Assembly (NCBI GenBank): GCA_903935335.1 | Contig: CAIZRG010000027.1 | Coordinates: 1-64,000, forward strand | Direction: 5' to 3' | Length of the DNA: 64,000 nt | DNA from: Oligoflexia bacterium | GTDB taxonomy: Bacteria; Bdellovibrionota; UBA1018 | Shown here: piece by piece, positions 16,847-25,236 of the stretch | Position numbering within the stretch: the stretch's first letter is position 1 | How the letters are laid out: the number at the start of each line of letters is the position of its first letter | Notes under the pieces: generated by a model | The model's database searches: none | Told to the model about the DNA's origin: nothing | The model's input: only the letters and a program-made list of their open reading frames with translations | Program-made: the position numbers and the translations under genes

Positions 16847-17815
16847 TTACCCGTACACTGATTTGAAAGTTTCCTCAAGTAGGCTCAAGTCTTCATTAAG
16901 ATGAAACCATTGTAGCCAATCAGCGTTTTGTAAAGAGTTCTGGAATTGACCTCGAAACCAAGTCCTTTGCTGTTTGACGAGTTGTCGAGTGGCTAGCTGT
17001 ATTTCTTCTGACAGACCCTCTTCTCCTGGTTTGACTTTTCGTCCAGGTGGTTTTTCCCCTAAGAGGTAAGCCTTGACTTGAGCGTAGCCCACTGCATTTA
17101 AGGCTCGGCTCTCATGAAATTTTTTAAAAAGTGAACGAAACTCTTGTATTAATCCACTTTGTAGCATTTGCTCGGTGCGGGTTTTAATTCTCGAATGAAG
17201 CTCAGAGTTTGATCGGTCTAAAATCCATAAACGAAATTGAGGATTGGGTTGAGTGGGTTGAAGATTTTGGAGTTGAGATGGAGACTGATGCGTCAGATAG
17301 TAGATTTCTAGGGCTCGGATCAATCGATACCGGTCGGATAGGCCAATTCGTTGGGCAGAGGCTTCATCAATTTTTTTCAATCGGTTGAATAAATCTAAAT
17401 TATTGTAATTTTGTAGATCTTTTCTAATGATAGGATCAGCAGCTGGAGTTTCCCAAAGACCAAAGAGAAGAGCTTTTAAGTAAAAACCAGTTCCTCCAAC
17501 AATGAGAACTCGGTTTCCTCGAGCATGGACTTCTTCAAAGATTTTGTGGGATTGCCTGACAAATTCTCCGGCAGTGAAGATCTGATTAGGGTCCAGAATA
17601 TTGATCAAATGGTGAGGTATCTTTTGGAGTTCATCAAGAGTCGGTTTTGCAGTTCCAATGTCCATTCCTCGATAAATTAAAAGGCTATCGGCACTCAGGA
17701 TCTCAATCTTTTGATTCTGAGAAGCAAGTCTGAAGGCAAGGCTGGATTTTCCTGTTGCAGTTGGCCCTGTCAGAATTCCAATGGGGAGCGGGATTCTATC
17801 TTTCTCTGGAACCAT
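16847..17815 (-). CDS. miaA: tRNA dimethylallyltransferase
   Basis: A 322-residue protein that transfers a dimethylallyl group to A37 of tRNAs reading UNN codons. The P-loop reads ILTGPTATGKSSLAF; SADSLLIYRGMDIGTAKPT is the conserved substrate loop, and HLINILDPNQIFTAGEF and VGGTGFYLKALL follow. The C-terminal QLVKQQRTWFRGQ carries the typical KRQxTWFR block. Its start overlaps the mutL 3' end by 46 bases, a mutL-miaA order known from many Proteobacteria, so translation is probably coupled. Confidence 0.95.
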   Translation of the reverse strand: MVPEKDRIPLPIGILTGPTATGKSSLAFRLASQNQKIEILSADSLLIYRGMDIGTAKPTLDELQKIPHHLINILDPNQIFTAGEFVRQSHKIFEEVHARGNRVLIVGGTGFYLKALLFGLWETPAADPIIRKDLQNYNNLDLFNRLKKIDEASAQRIGLSDRYRLIRALEIYYLTHQSPSQLQNLQPTQPNPQFRLWILDRSNSELHSRIKTRTEQMLQSGLIQEFRSLFKKFHESRALNAVGYAQVKAYLLGEKPPGRKVKPGEEGLSEEIQLATRQLVKQQRTWFRGQFQNSLQNADWLQWFHLNEDLSLLEETFKSVYG

Positions 17816-19665
17816 TGTTCTAGTTTTCCTTTAGGAATTTTGACAACAGTGGGGCGACCATGAGGACAATTCCAAGGGTGCTCACATGTGAAAAGCTGAT
17901 GGATTAAGGACTGAACTTCTTCTTTTTCTAGTGGATCACCCGCTCGGATAGCCGAGTGGCAGGCTTCACTTGCCAAAGCTTCAAAAAGGAGTTCATCTAT
18001 TTTAATAGATTCAGGTTTAATTGATTCGGTTTCAATGGGCTCTGGAGTTTTCATTGACATTCTGGAATCTTCAGCACTGAGGATTCGATCTAAGAGATTG
18101 CTGAGTCGGATCTTGAGTTGTTGAGTTCCCCACTCGGCAGGTACAGAGCGAAAGATCAGTGTATCTTCTCCAAAAATTTCAACGTCAAACCCTAGGGAAG
18201 AAATCCACGGCAATCTCAGTGAGAGTAGCTCACGATTTTCTATGGGAAACTGGATGACTTCAGGCATGAGGAGAGTTTGAGAGGCTGGCTGATGAGGAGA
18301 GTGACCTCTTGGGTTCATTCTATTTTGAAGCTTTTCGTAACGCACCCTTTCGTGGGCTGCGTGTTGGTCAATCAAGATCAGTTCGGACTCTTGTTCAAGC
18401 ATAATATAAGTTTGGAAAAGTGTTCCTGCATAGTGGGCTTGGGAAATTGGATGAGCTTCAATGGGAGTCCATTGATTTTCTTCTTGGGTTTTGGATGGTG
18501 TCGGATCTTTATGAGTTGGAGTGGTCGACAAGGAAGGAGGAGGTGCGAAAAATACTGTATTTTGATTTTCAAAGGACTGGGTTTCGGATGAGATCGTTTT
18601 TGAAGGGTACAGATGCTGCTGTGATAAGAGAGATTTCACTAAAGCATCTACAGATTGAAATATCCTTTTTGTATCCAAAAAACGAATTTCTGTTTTTGAG
18701 GGATGGACGTTGACGTCAATGGCTGCAGGATGGATCTCAATAAATAAAGCGAGTGAAGGAAACTGTCCTGGAAGCAAGGCTTGACGAAAGGCAGAAAGAA
18801 GTGCTTGTTGAAGGAGGCGGTCCCGAATAGCTCTTGAATTAACGACTTGAATCAGGTTTCGGCTATGAGGAGAGCTTCTCCCTTGAAGCCAATACATGCG
18901 AGCCTGAAAGGATAGATCTTGGAATTCATTTTTCTGATGATGAGCTTGAAGAATGGTAAAATCATTGCCATCTGAAAGAACCTCTTTCACCCGGTTGAGC
19001 TCACTTTGAGGTCTGAGATTGAGCAAGGTTTTGTCGTCACTGATCAGCTGAAATCCAACTTGAGGATGAGCTAAAGCCAGTCTCTCGATCCAGTCTTTTA
19101 CCTGGGAAACTTCTGCGCTTTGGGATTTAAGGAATTTTAAACGAGCAGGAATTTGAGAGAAAAGTCCAACCACGTGAACTTGAGTTCCGCAGGATGAATC
19201 AATAAACTGACCAAACGTGATTTTTTGGACTTCGGGCGGAGAGCTTGCTCGATGAATCAGATCCCCCACTTGAAGTTCGTAGGCAGAAGAGCTTGCTTGA
19301 GTCTTGGAGATCAAACTGAGGTCTGAGACAGCTGCAATACTGGGCAGAGCCTCTCCTCGAAATCCATGGGTGAAAATTTGCTCTAAGTCTTCAAGTACCT
19401 TGAGTTTGCTCGTGGCATGTCGTTCAATACAAAGCTTGAGATCTTTGGAATCCATTCCACTCCCATTATCAGTCACCTCAATAAGATTTTTACCTCCGCC
19501 TTCTAAGACAATGCGAACTTCTGTGCACCCAGCATCCAAAGAGTTTTCAACCAGTTCTTTAACCACACTGCAAGGTCGTTCAATGGTCTCCCCTGCAGCA
19601 ATTCTTTCAGCAACATGAGGGGCTAATCGATTGATTTTTTGAGCTTCAACAATAATAGGGTTCAT
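17770..19665 (-). CDS. mutL: DNA mismatch repair protein MutL, endonuclease type
   Basis: A 631-residue protein. The N-terminal GHKL ATPase shows ERPCSVVKELVENSLDAG, VTDNGSGM and THGFRGEALPSI. A poorly conserved linker (about 335-410) joins the C-terminal dimer domain. That domain contains DQHAAHERVRYE (about 428-440), which fits the metal-binding endonuclease motif DQHA(x)2E(x)4E, plus ACHSAIRAGDPL and CPHGRPTV. This MutL should nick DNA itself, as in bacteria without MutH, rather than act as the E. coli type. It starts at ATG 19665, 33 bases from a TTCAAG repeat array in its upstream region. Confidence 0.95.
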   Translation of the reverse strand: MNPIIVEAQKINRLAPHVAERIAAGETIERPCSVVKELVENSLDAGCTEVRIVLEGGGKNLIEVTDNGSGMDSKDLKLCIERHATSKLKVLEDLEQIFTHGFRGEALPSIAAVSDLSLISKTQASSSAYELQVGDLIHRASSPPEVQKITFGQFIDSSCGTQVHVVGLFSQIPARLKFLKSQSAEVSQVKDWIERLALAHPQVGFQLISDDKTLLNLRPQSELNRVKEVLSDGNDFTILQAHHQKNEFQDLSFQARMYWLQGRSSPHSRNLIQVVNSRAIRDRLLQQALLSAFRQALLPGQFPSLALFIEIHPAAIDVNVHPSKTEIRFLDTKRIFQSVDALVKSLLSQQHLYPSKTISSETQSFENQNTVFFAPPPSLSTTPTHKDPTPSKTQEENQWTPIEAHPISQAHYAGTLFQTYIMLEQESELILIDQHAAHERVRYEKLQNRMNPRGHSPHQPASQTLLMPEVIQFPIENRELLSLRLPWISSLGFDVEIFGEDTLIFRSVPAEWGTQQLKIRLSNLLDRILSAEDSRMSMKTPEPIETESIKPESIKIDELLFEALASEACHSAIRAGDPLEKEEVQSLIHQLFTCEHPWNCPHGRPTVVKIPKGKLEQWFQRKIESRSPLEF

Positions 19666-19698
19666 TCAATTTACACTTCATCATTTTTGACGCAAGAG

Positions 19699-19770
19699 TT
19701 CAAGTTCAAGTTCAAGTTCAAGTTCAAGTTCAAGTTCAAGTTCAAGTTCAAGTTCAAGTTCAAGTTCAAG
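19699..19770. repeat. (TTCAAG)12 simple sequence repeat in the divergent mutL/GGDEF region
   Basis: Twelve perfect copies of the hexamer TTCAAG occupy 72 bases. The array lies 34 bases upstream of the mutL start and 88 bases before the FHA-GGDEF start. A hexamer array can gain or lose units by strand slippage, shifting promoter spacing by about half a helical turn per unit. It is outside any coding frame that I can support. Confidence 0.97.
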
Positions 19771-19820
19771 GGTTCTCAGTTTTTTACCGGAAAGTGATGG
19801 AATAAAAACAAAGGACTTAA

Positions 19821-19849
19821 TTGACCTCAAAATAGGAACCCTTTAATCT
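19821..19849 (+). promoter_or_regulatory. Sigma-70-like promoter for the FHA-GGDEF gene
   Basis: TTGACC (19821-19826), a 17-base spacer and TAATCT (19844-19849) form a good promoter. The expected transcript start is about 19856, two bases from the ATG at 19858, so the mRNA would be essentially leaderless. No Shine-Dalgarno is visible. Confidence 0.6.
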
Positions 19850-19857
19850 TAAAATGT

Positions 19858-20793
19858 ATGACAAATCAATCTTCGTCTCATTCAGCACCTCCCTCAGAAA
19901 AAACAACTTTTATCCAAGGGGATCAGAAAACTTTGAATGCAGAGCTTCAAAAAGCTAAGGAACAAGAAGCCTGCCTCATTATCATTCGAGGATCTCCTCA
20001 GGGGCACCGATTCTTCTTGACCCAGTCTGAAATGACCATTGGTCGAGATCCATCAGCAGATATTAGCGTTTCGGATGAAGGAATCTCAAGAAAACATGCC
20101 AAACTGACTAAGGAAGAGTCTAAAATTTGTATCACGGATTTGGGTTCATCCAATGGAACCTTTATTAATGATAAGAAAATTCCACCTACGGATTCTCGTG
20201 TCCTTGCCAAGGAAGATATGATTAAGCTCGGAAACACGATTTTTAAATTCCTTCCTGCAGGTGAACTTGAGATTTTATTTTATGGAAATTTAGGCTCAGC
20301 TGCTCATACAGACCCTTTGACTAAAATTTATAATAAAGGATACCTCTTAGAAGCACTCGAGGCTGAGTTCAAGAGAGCTAAAGCTCTTCATACTGATTTT
20401 AGTTTAATTTTCTTTGACTTAGATCATTTCAAAAAGATCAATGACCAATATGGTCATGATGCTGGAGATTTTGTTTTAAAGGAAATTGTAGTTCTCATTC
20501 GGTCCAATCAGCTCAGGCCAAAAGATGTTTTTGCTCGTTATGGTGGAGAAGAGTTCGTCATTCTTCTTGCTAATACCCCAGTTCAAGCAGCTGCCGAATT
20601 AGCTGAAAAAATCCGAGCATCGGTTGAAACCCATGCTTTTGTTTATGAAGGCAAACGACTTCCAGTGACAACAAGCATCGGAGTCGCTGATGTTGCTTCT
20701 GGAATTGAATCAGCCCAAACTCTGATCAAACAAGCTGACAAAGCTCTGTATTCTGCTAAATCAGGGGGTAGAAACCGAGTGGTCAGCGCATAG
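19858..20793 (+). CDS. FHA-domain diguanylate cyclase
   Basis: A 311-residue fusion. An FHA phosphothreonine-binding domain (about 45-125) shows MTIGRDPSADI, ISRKHAKL and DLGSSNGTFIN. A GGDEF domain (about 145-311) shows FDLDHFKKINDQYGHDAGD and an active YGGEEF (about 228-232). The product-inhibition site RPKD sits five residues before GGEEF. It should make cyclic di-GMP in response to binding a phosphorylated partner, probably a Ser/Thr kinase substrate. FHA-GGDEF fusions are typical of Deltaproteobacteria and Bdellovibrio, where such proteins govern lifestyle switches. It diverges from mutL across the hexamer array. Confidence 0.94.
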   Translation: MTNQSSSHSAPPSEKTTFIQGDQKTLNAELQKAKEQEACLIIIRGSPQGHRFFLTQSEMTIGRDPSADISVSDEGISRKHAKLTKEESKICITDLGSSNGTFINDKKIPPTDSRVLAKEDMIKLGNTIFKFLPAGELEILFYGNLGSAAHTDPLTKIYNKGYLLEALEAEFKRAKALHTDFSLIFFDLDHFKKINDQYGHDAGDFVLKEIVVLIRSNQLRPKDVFARYGGEEFVILLANTPVQAAAELAEKIRASVETHAFVYEGKRLPVTTSIGVADVASGIESAQTLIKQADKALYSAKSGGRNRVVSA

Positions 20794-20915
20794 GAATTAC
20801 TATTCTACTTTATCTTCAAACCCATTTTTCTGCATGTTTGGAATTGTTATAAGACCTATCATTGTCAACAAACAACTGAACTAGATAAATCCAACAGTAC
20901 AATTAAACTAATTAA

Positions 20916-20954
20916 ATATATTAAATATAATTTTTTGACATTTATTTAATATAT
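20916..20954. promoter_or_regulatory. AT-rich inverted repeat with TTGACA upstream of the ankyrin gene
   Basis: ATATATTAAATA (20916-20927) and TATTTAATATAT (20943-20954) are perfect inverted arms around a 15-base centre that holds a consensus -35 TTGACA (20935-20940). This may be an operator over the promoter. A TATATG at 20958 with a 17-base spacer is a possible -10; if so, translation would start at the later ATG 20973. The whole 20794-20960 stretch is very AT-rich and has no gene. Confidence 0.45.
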
Positions 20955-20960
20955 TAATAT

Positions 20961-22601
20961 ATGTTTTTTCATATGTTTTTATCTAAAATTTTGAAAGTAT
21001 TTTTAATTTTTAGTTTTTTAATTTCTATGAGTTGTTACGCAACACCTAATGAAGTGACAGATTTAAACGAATTAGATAGAATCTCAGCGGAAAATCAAAG
21101 TTTGGGTGAAGGTATTTCGCCGGATGATTCCGATTCTAGTTTGAAAGTAGATATTAAGTGTGATTTTGACATTGCTGTTATTTTTTCAAAAAAAAAATGG
21201 GATGAGGCAGTAAAATTAGCTGATGAATGCATTACGGAAAAAAATGTAGATTGTGTAGTAGATGACAAAAAAAAAGAAACGCCGTTGCTTATAGCCTCTA
21301 AAATGGGAAAACAAAAAATAGTCAAGTATCTTTTAGATAAAAAAGCTAAAAAACAGGGTAGTTTAGCATTAAAGGCTGCAATCAAAAGGGGTTCTGTTGA
21401 AGTTCTAAGTGTTCTGTTGGAGAATGGTATTGATTTCGATAAAGAACATACATTTGATCAAGCTTTAGATGAAACTCTGAGGTCTGATGGAATTTTAAAT
21501 TTTAAAATATTTAGGAAATTGATCGGAATAAAAAATGGTGATAAAAATTTTTTAAAAAAAATATCTGATCGAATTTCAAACATAAATTTAACTGAAAAAA
21601 GTTTGTTTCAGACTGATGAAGAGATATCTGATTCTAAAAAAATTTCGAATACATTAAAGAAAAAATCATCGCCTCAATCTCTAAAGCAAGTCTCCCAGAA
21701 ATTAAATCAGAATATAAGTATCTTAAGTCAATTTAAAAAACTTTTAGAACATTATGAGGTAATTCTAGAACCTTCTGAAGATCAAGATATTGGGACACCA
21801 AGAGGAAATCACTTCACGCCCCCCAGAGAAAAACGAACACCAACACGAGATGATTTAAGAGAAGAGATTTCTACTTTTGAGGACTTAGAAAGATCTCCTT
21901 GCTATGCGATTGTAAATGAGAAATTCGAGAGTGATTCTTATCGGAATCAAATAAACAGAATGCGTTGTATTCATGATTATGAATATTGTGATTCTTATTA
22001 TAATTTAAATAATTTTAAAGAATATGTTGAATCGCTCACTCAGGATCCTGCTCACAAAAACGACGAAGATCTTAAGCAAAGAACTCTTTCAATATTAGAG
22101 GCTTGGGCTGGGCTTTGTGCTGTCGCAAAGGATTACATTCCTGGTCCAATTATTAGAGGGCCCAAGGAGATTGAATTTTACGACGGCGATGGGTACCCTG
22201 TTGATATAAAGACTCCACAAGATATTCATTGGACAAAAGATTCAGAAAATGGAAATTCTCATGCAGGAAATTTATTCAGTAGCTGTTACAATCAGCTCAG
22301 AATGAATTCAACTCATCTATTTACTGGTAAAAGTACAACTGTAAAGACTATAGCCAATGTCACATTTATATCCGAGAAAAAGCGCAGGGAGTTGCATGAC
22401 ATCATGAAGATACAGCAAAAAGGATTCGGTTTTATATGGAGTAATAATAGTGAATTTCCTCCTGAATTACGACCTTACTACTTTGAGATTGGCTCAACTC
22501 TTAAGGAGTGGGTTCAAAAGAAACGAGAGCGAAAACCTGTTTCTGATGATATAAGATTGAGCATATCTACAGGGGGGAGACACTCTTTAAATTTCAACTA
22601 A
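20961..22601 (+). CDS. Secreted ankyrin-repeat protein with possible nuclease-like C terminus
   Basis: A 546-residue protein. Residues 1-27 form a signal peptide (SKILKVFLIFSFLIS then CYA). Ankyrin-type repeats lie at about 106-165 (TPLLIASKMGKQKIVKYLLD and AIKRGSVEVLSVLLENGIDF). A Lys/Ser-rich helical stretch follows (about 190-265). The C-terminal domain (about 300-546) contains AWAGLCAVAKDYIPGP and EIEFYDGDGYPVDIKTPQ, then LFTGKSTTVKTIANVTFISE. The D-x(n)-VDIK pattern with a later hydrophobic strand resembles PD-(D/E)xK toxin nucleases of polymorphic-toxin systems; this is tentative. The gene is much richer in A/T and in Asn/Lys codons than its neighbours, a sign of transfer. ATG 20973 is an alternative start. 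Confidence 0.72.
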   Translation: MFFHMFLSKILKVFLIFSFLISMSCYATPNEVTDLNELDRISAENQSLGEGISPDDSDSSLKVDIKCDFDIAVIFSKKKWDEAVKLADECITEKNVDCVVDDKKKETPLLIASKMGKQKIVKYLLDKKAKKQGSLALKAAIKRGSVEVLSVLLENGIDFDKEHTFDQALDETLRSDGILNFKIFRKLIGIKNGDKNFLKKISDRISNINLTEKSLFQTDEEISDSKKISNTLKKKSSPQSLKQVSQKLNQNISILSQFKKLLEHYEVILEPSEDQDIGTPRGNHFTPPREKRTPTRDDLREEISTFEDLERSPCYAIVNEKFESDSYRNQINRMRCIHDYEYCDSYYNLNNFKEYVESLTQDPAHKNDEDLKQRTLSILEAWAGLCAVAKDYIPGPIIRGPKEIEFYDGDGYPVDIKTPQDIHWTKDSENGNSHAGNLFSSCYNQLRMNSTHLFTGKSTTVKTIANVTFISEKKRRELHDIMKIQQKGFGFIWSNNSEFPPELRPYYFEIGSTLKEWVQKKRERKPVSDDIRLSISTGGRHSLNFN

Positions 22602-22709
22602 AATTGGTTCAAAATTTGAATAGCGATACAATGTGGGTAGTAACAGTTGATCGAAGTGACATTCGGGTAATTGTCGGTGTCCTTGCGAGATTTGCCAGAA
22701 GCCCTTGTT

Positions 22710-24014
22710 TTATCTTGAATGACTCGATTGAAGTAAAGCCTCCAAAATATAGTCTTTGCCTTCTTGGACACCCGGCTGGTCAAAAGGATTGACTCCCCAT
22801 AGAGTGCCGGTAAAAGCGGTGAGAACAGAAAATGTGAAAAATAAAGCGCCGAGACTTCGTTCATCGATTCGGTCTAAACGAACCGTGAGGTGAGGTCTAG
22901 CGTGACGAGTTAAAACTAAAGAGGTGGCACGATACTCAATGTCCAAAAGCTCTTGCAGGGAATGGTTCTCTAGGATTTTAAAAGAACGATAAGCTTTTCG
23001 ATCAGGTTTTTCAGGACTTTTTGGAATTTTTATAGAATCCTCTACTTGATCCACCGTGAGGAAAAAAGTGATCTTGTTATCAGGTCCATCCCTTAAGAGT
23101 TGTAAAATGCTGTGTTGGTCGGTTGCTCCAAATGCCGCTAGAGGAGTAAACCCAAGGCCATTTTTCCCTAAACTTTCACCCCAAAGTTGAGTAAACCAGG
23201 ATCCAAACAGTCTTAAGCGAGTGCTGTAAGGCATACAGACGTGAATCGATCGTTTTGGGAACTGACTGACAAAAGAATACCCTAATAGAAAGATTGGGTT
23301 TTTTTCAACTGGGGTTTTTTCTATGTATTCTCTAACTTGTTTAGCTCCTGTTAAAAACTCTTCCAGATTGAGGCCTGCTAAAGCTGCTGGGAAAAGGCCT
23401 ACTGGAGTAAAAACACAAAATCTCCCGCCCATCGATGGATCAATGGTAAGGCTATGCAATCCTTCTTGGGTAGCAAAGTCTCTTAAGTCTCCTTGCACAG
23501 GATCAGTGATCGCTATGAACTGATTTTTCCATCGTTCTTTGCCTAGCCATTCCAAAGCTAGCAGTGTTTGGGCCAGGGTTTCAAAAGTTGTTCCAGATTT
23601 GGTTACTGAGCAGACGAGTGTAGAGTCCGGTCTGAGCTGCTTGAGTGTGGTTTTCCAATCCAGAGGATCCGGATTTTCAACAAAGTGGAATCGCATTCCG
23701 GTTGTTTTTTTTTCCTGGAGAGAGGATAAAAGACTGATTGGGCCCAGCGCACTGCCTCCAATGCCTAAAAATAAACAATCTGTAAATAAGTTTTTTTTAA
23801 TCAATATTTCAGCTAATTGAGCTGCTTCTTGCACCTGAGAAATATTAGGTTGAATGGGACTGTCATAAAATCCTACATCCTGCGGATGGAGTCGAGTTTT
23901 CAATTGATTCCATACTTCTTGTAAGGAATGAATATTTAACTCATAATTTTTTGGAAGGTTAGACCAGTCTAAAGTGAGGGGTGCACTTCCTAGTCGTGTT
24001 GCAGTAACAGGCAT
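22710..24014 (-). CDS. pgi: Glucose-6-phosphate isomerase
   Basis: A 434-residue enzyme that interconverts glucose-6-phosphate and fructose-6-phosphate in glycolysis and gluconeogenesis. The sugar-isomerase fold is shown by FLGIGGSALGPISL and VTKSGTTFETLAQ, the phosphate-binding region. GSWFTQLWGESLGKNG is the catalytic-Glu region, and FGATDQHSILQLL holds the ring-opening His. It is shorter than the 550-residue enterobacterial enzyme and similar to the compact forms of many other bacteria. It ends 3 bases before the upstream gene's start side: the acyl-CoA dehydrogenase stop at 24018 lies just upstream, so the two are probably in one operon. Confidence 0.93.
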   Translation of the reverse strand: MPVTATRLGSAPLTLDWSNLPKNYELNIHSLQEVWNQLKTRLHPQDVGFYDSPIQPNISQVQEAAQLAEILIKKNLFTDCLFLGIGGSALGPISLLSSLQEKKTTGMRFHFVENPDPLDWKTTLKQLRPDSTLVCSVTKSGTTFETLAQTLLALEWLGKERWKNQFIAITDPVQGDLRDFATQEGLHSLTIDPSMGGRFCVFTPVGLFPAALAGLNLEEFLTGAKQVREYIEKTPVEKNPIFLLGYSFVSQFPKRSIHVCMPYSTRLRLFGSWFTQLWGESLGKNGLGFTPLAAFGATDQHSILQLLRDGPDNKITFFLTVDQVEDSIKIPKSPEKPDRKAYRSFKILENHSLQELLDIEYRATSLVLTRHARPHLTVRLDRIDERSLGALFFTFSVLTAFTGTLWGVNPFDQPGVQEGKDYILEALLQSSHSR

Positions 24015-24017
24015 GGA

Positions 24018-25196
24018 TTAGTTTCCTTTCTGATCGTGTGTATCTACTGTATCCGAACCCAACATTTGCCTAGCAATAATAAGACGCAAAATTTCATTCG
24101 TGCCCGCTCCAATTTCAATCAGTTTAGCATCTCTCATGTAGCGTTCGACTGGAAACTCCCGAGTATAACCATATCCTCCTAAAATTTGAATTGCATCCAG
24201 GGCGACCTGGGTTGCCATTTGAGCTGACTGAAGCTTGGCTTGAGCTGCCATCATGGAGGCTTTTTTACCTACCATCAATCCTAGATCCCACATTTTTGCA
24301 GCTTGATAGGTCAGGCTGCGACAGGCCTCATACCAAGCTGATGCTTCACTGAGTCTTTCTTGAATTTGCTGGAAAGCACCAATCGGCTTATTAAAAGCTT
24401 TTCTTTGCTGTGCGTATCGAGTTGCGACTTCAATACAAGAACGTGCAATCCCAAGAGAAATTCCTGCAATCGTGATTCGTTCTAGATCCAAATTGAGCAT
24501 CATGAGCTTCAGGCTTTTCCCTTCTTCTCCAATTCGGTTGCTCACCGGGACTGTACAGTCTATGAAGACTAATTCTCCAGTTGGAGATGCCCTCATTCCC
24601 ATTTTAGAAAATTTTTTCCCAGTAGAAAATCCAGGCATTCCACGTTGAACGATGAATGTAGAAATCGCCTTGCGGTCTGAATCTGTTTTAGCATAGCAGT
24701 AGAAAATATCTCCTACCGGGCCATTGGTGATCCAAGTTTTTGTGCCGTTCAGAAGATAAAAGTCTTCCTGACGGATCGCTTTTGTTCTCATTCCTAACGC
24801 ATCAGAGCCAGCATCAGGTTCGGACATAGCCATGCCACCCATCCACTCTCCACTGATGAGTTTGGGGAGGAATTTTTTCTTTTGTTCAGGAGTGCCATTT
24901 TTTCCAATTTGATTGACGCAGAGGATCGTATGAGCCAAGTAAGAAAGGGTGGTTGAAGCGTCAATGGCTCCCATTTCTTCCATAACGAGTGTGGCTGCAA
25001 CTGCATCGAGTCCTGCACCACCCTCTTTTTCTGGGACAGTGATTCCTAGTAGCCCTAGAGTTCCCATTTTGACAAATGCAGCATGATTCAGCTCTTCTTT
25101 TTCATCTAATTTTGATATTTGAGGTGCGAGCTCTTCGAGTGCAAACTGTCGGACTGTATTTTGGAGCATTCGATGCTCTTCAGAAAAAAACCACAT
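24018..25196 (-). CDS. Acyl-CoA dehydrogenase, isovaleryl-CoA-dehydrogenase-like
   Basis: About 392 residues from ATG 25196, which has GGAGG nine bases upstream; a longer in-frame start at 25226 lacks this. FAD-dependent dehydrogenase signatures are present: AMSEPDAGSDALGMRTKA, WITNGPVGDIF, and ILGGYGYTREFPVERYMRDA. At the position where straight-chain enzymes carry the catalytic Glu (YEGT), this protein has IGAGTNEI. A Glu is instead found in MLNLDLERITIAGISLGIA, the position used by isovaleryl-CoA dehydrogenase. It therefore probably acts on a branched acyl-CoA from leucine breakdown. It is divergent from the gene at 25237. Confidence 0.88.
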   Translation of the reverse strand: MWFFSEEHRMLQNTVRQFALEELAPQISKLDEKEELNHAAFVKMGTLGLLGITVPEKEGGAGLDAVAATLVMEEMGAIDASTTLSYLAHTILCVNQIGKNGTPEQKKKFLPKLISGEWMGGMAMSEPDAGSDALGMRTKAIRQEDFYLLNGTKTWITNGPVGDIFYCYAKTDSDRKAISTFIVQRGMPGFSTGKKFSKMGMRASPTGELVFIDCTVPVSNRIGEEGKSLKLMMLNLDLERITIAGISLGIARSCIEVATRYAQQRKAFNKPIGAFQQIQERLSEASAWYEACRSLTYQAAKMWDLGLMVGKKASMMAAQAKLQSAQMATQVALDAIQILGGYGYTREFPVERYMRDAKLIEIGAGTNEILRLIIARQMLGSDTVDTHDQKGN

Positions 25197-25236
25197 ATAG
25201 GTGACTCCTCCAATGATACGTGCCATAATTCATAAC

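Noticed and set aside
19699-19770. Repeat array read as a CRISPR
   Set aside because: The units are 6 bases with no spacers and no cas genes; it is a simple sequence repeat.
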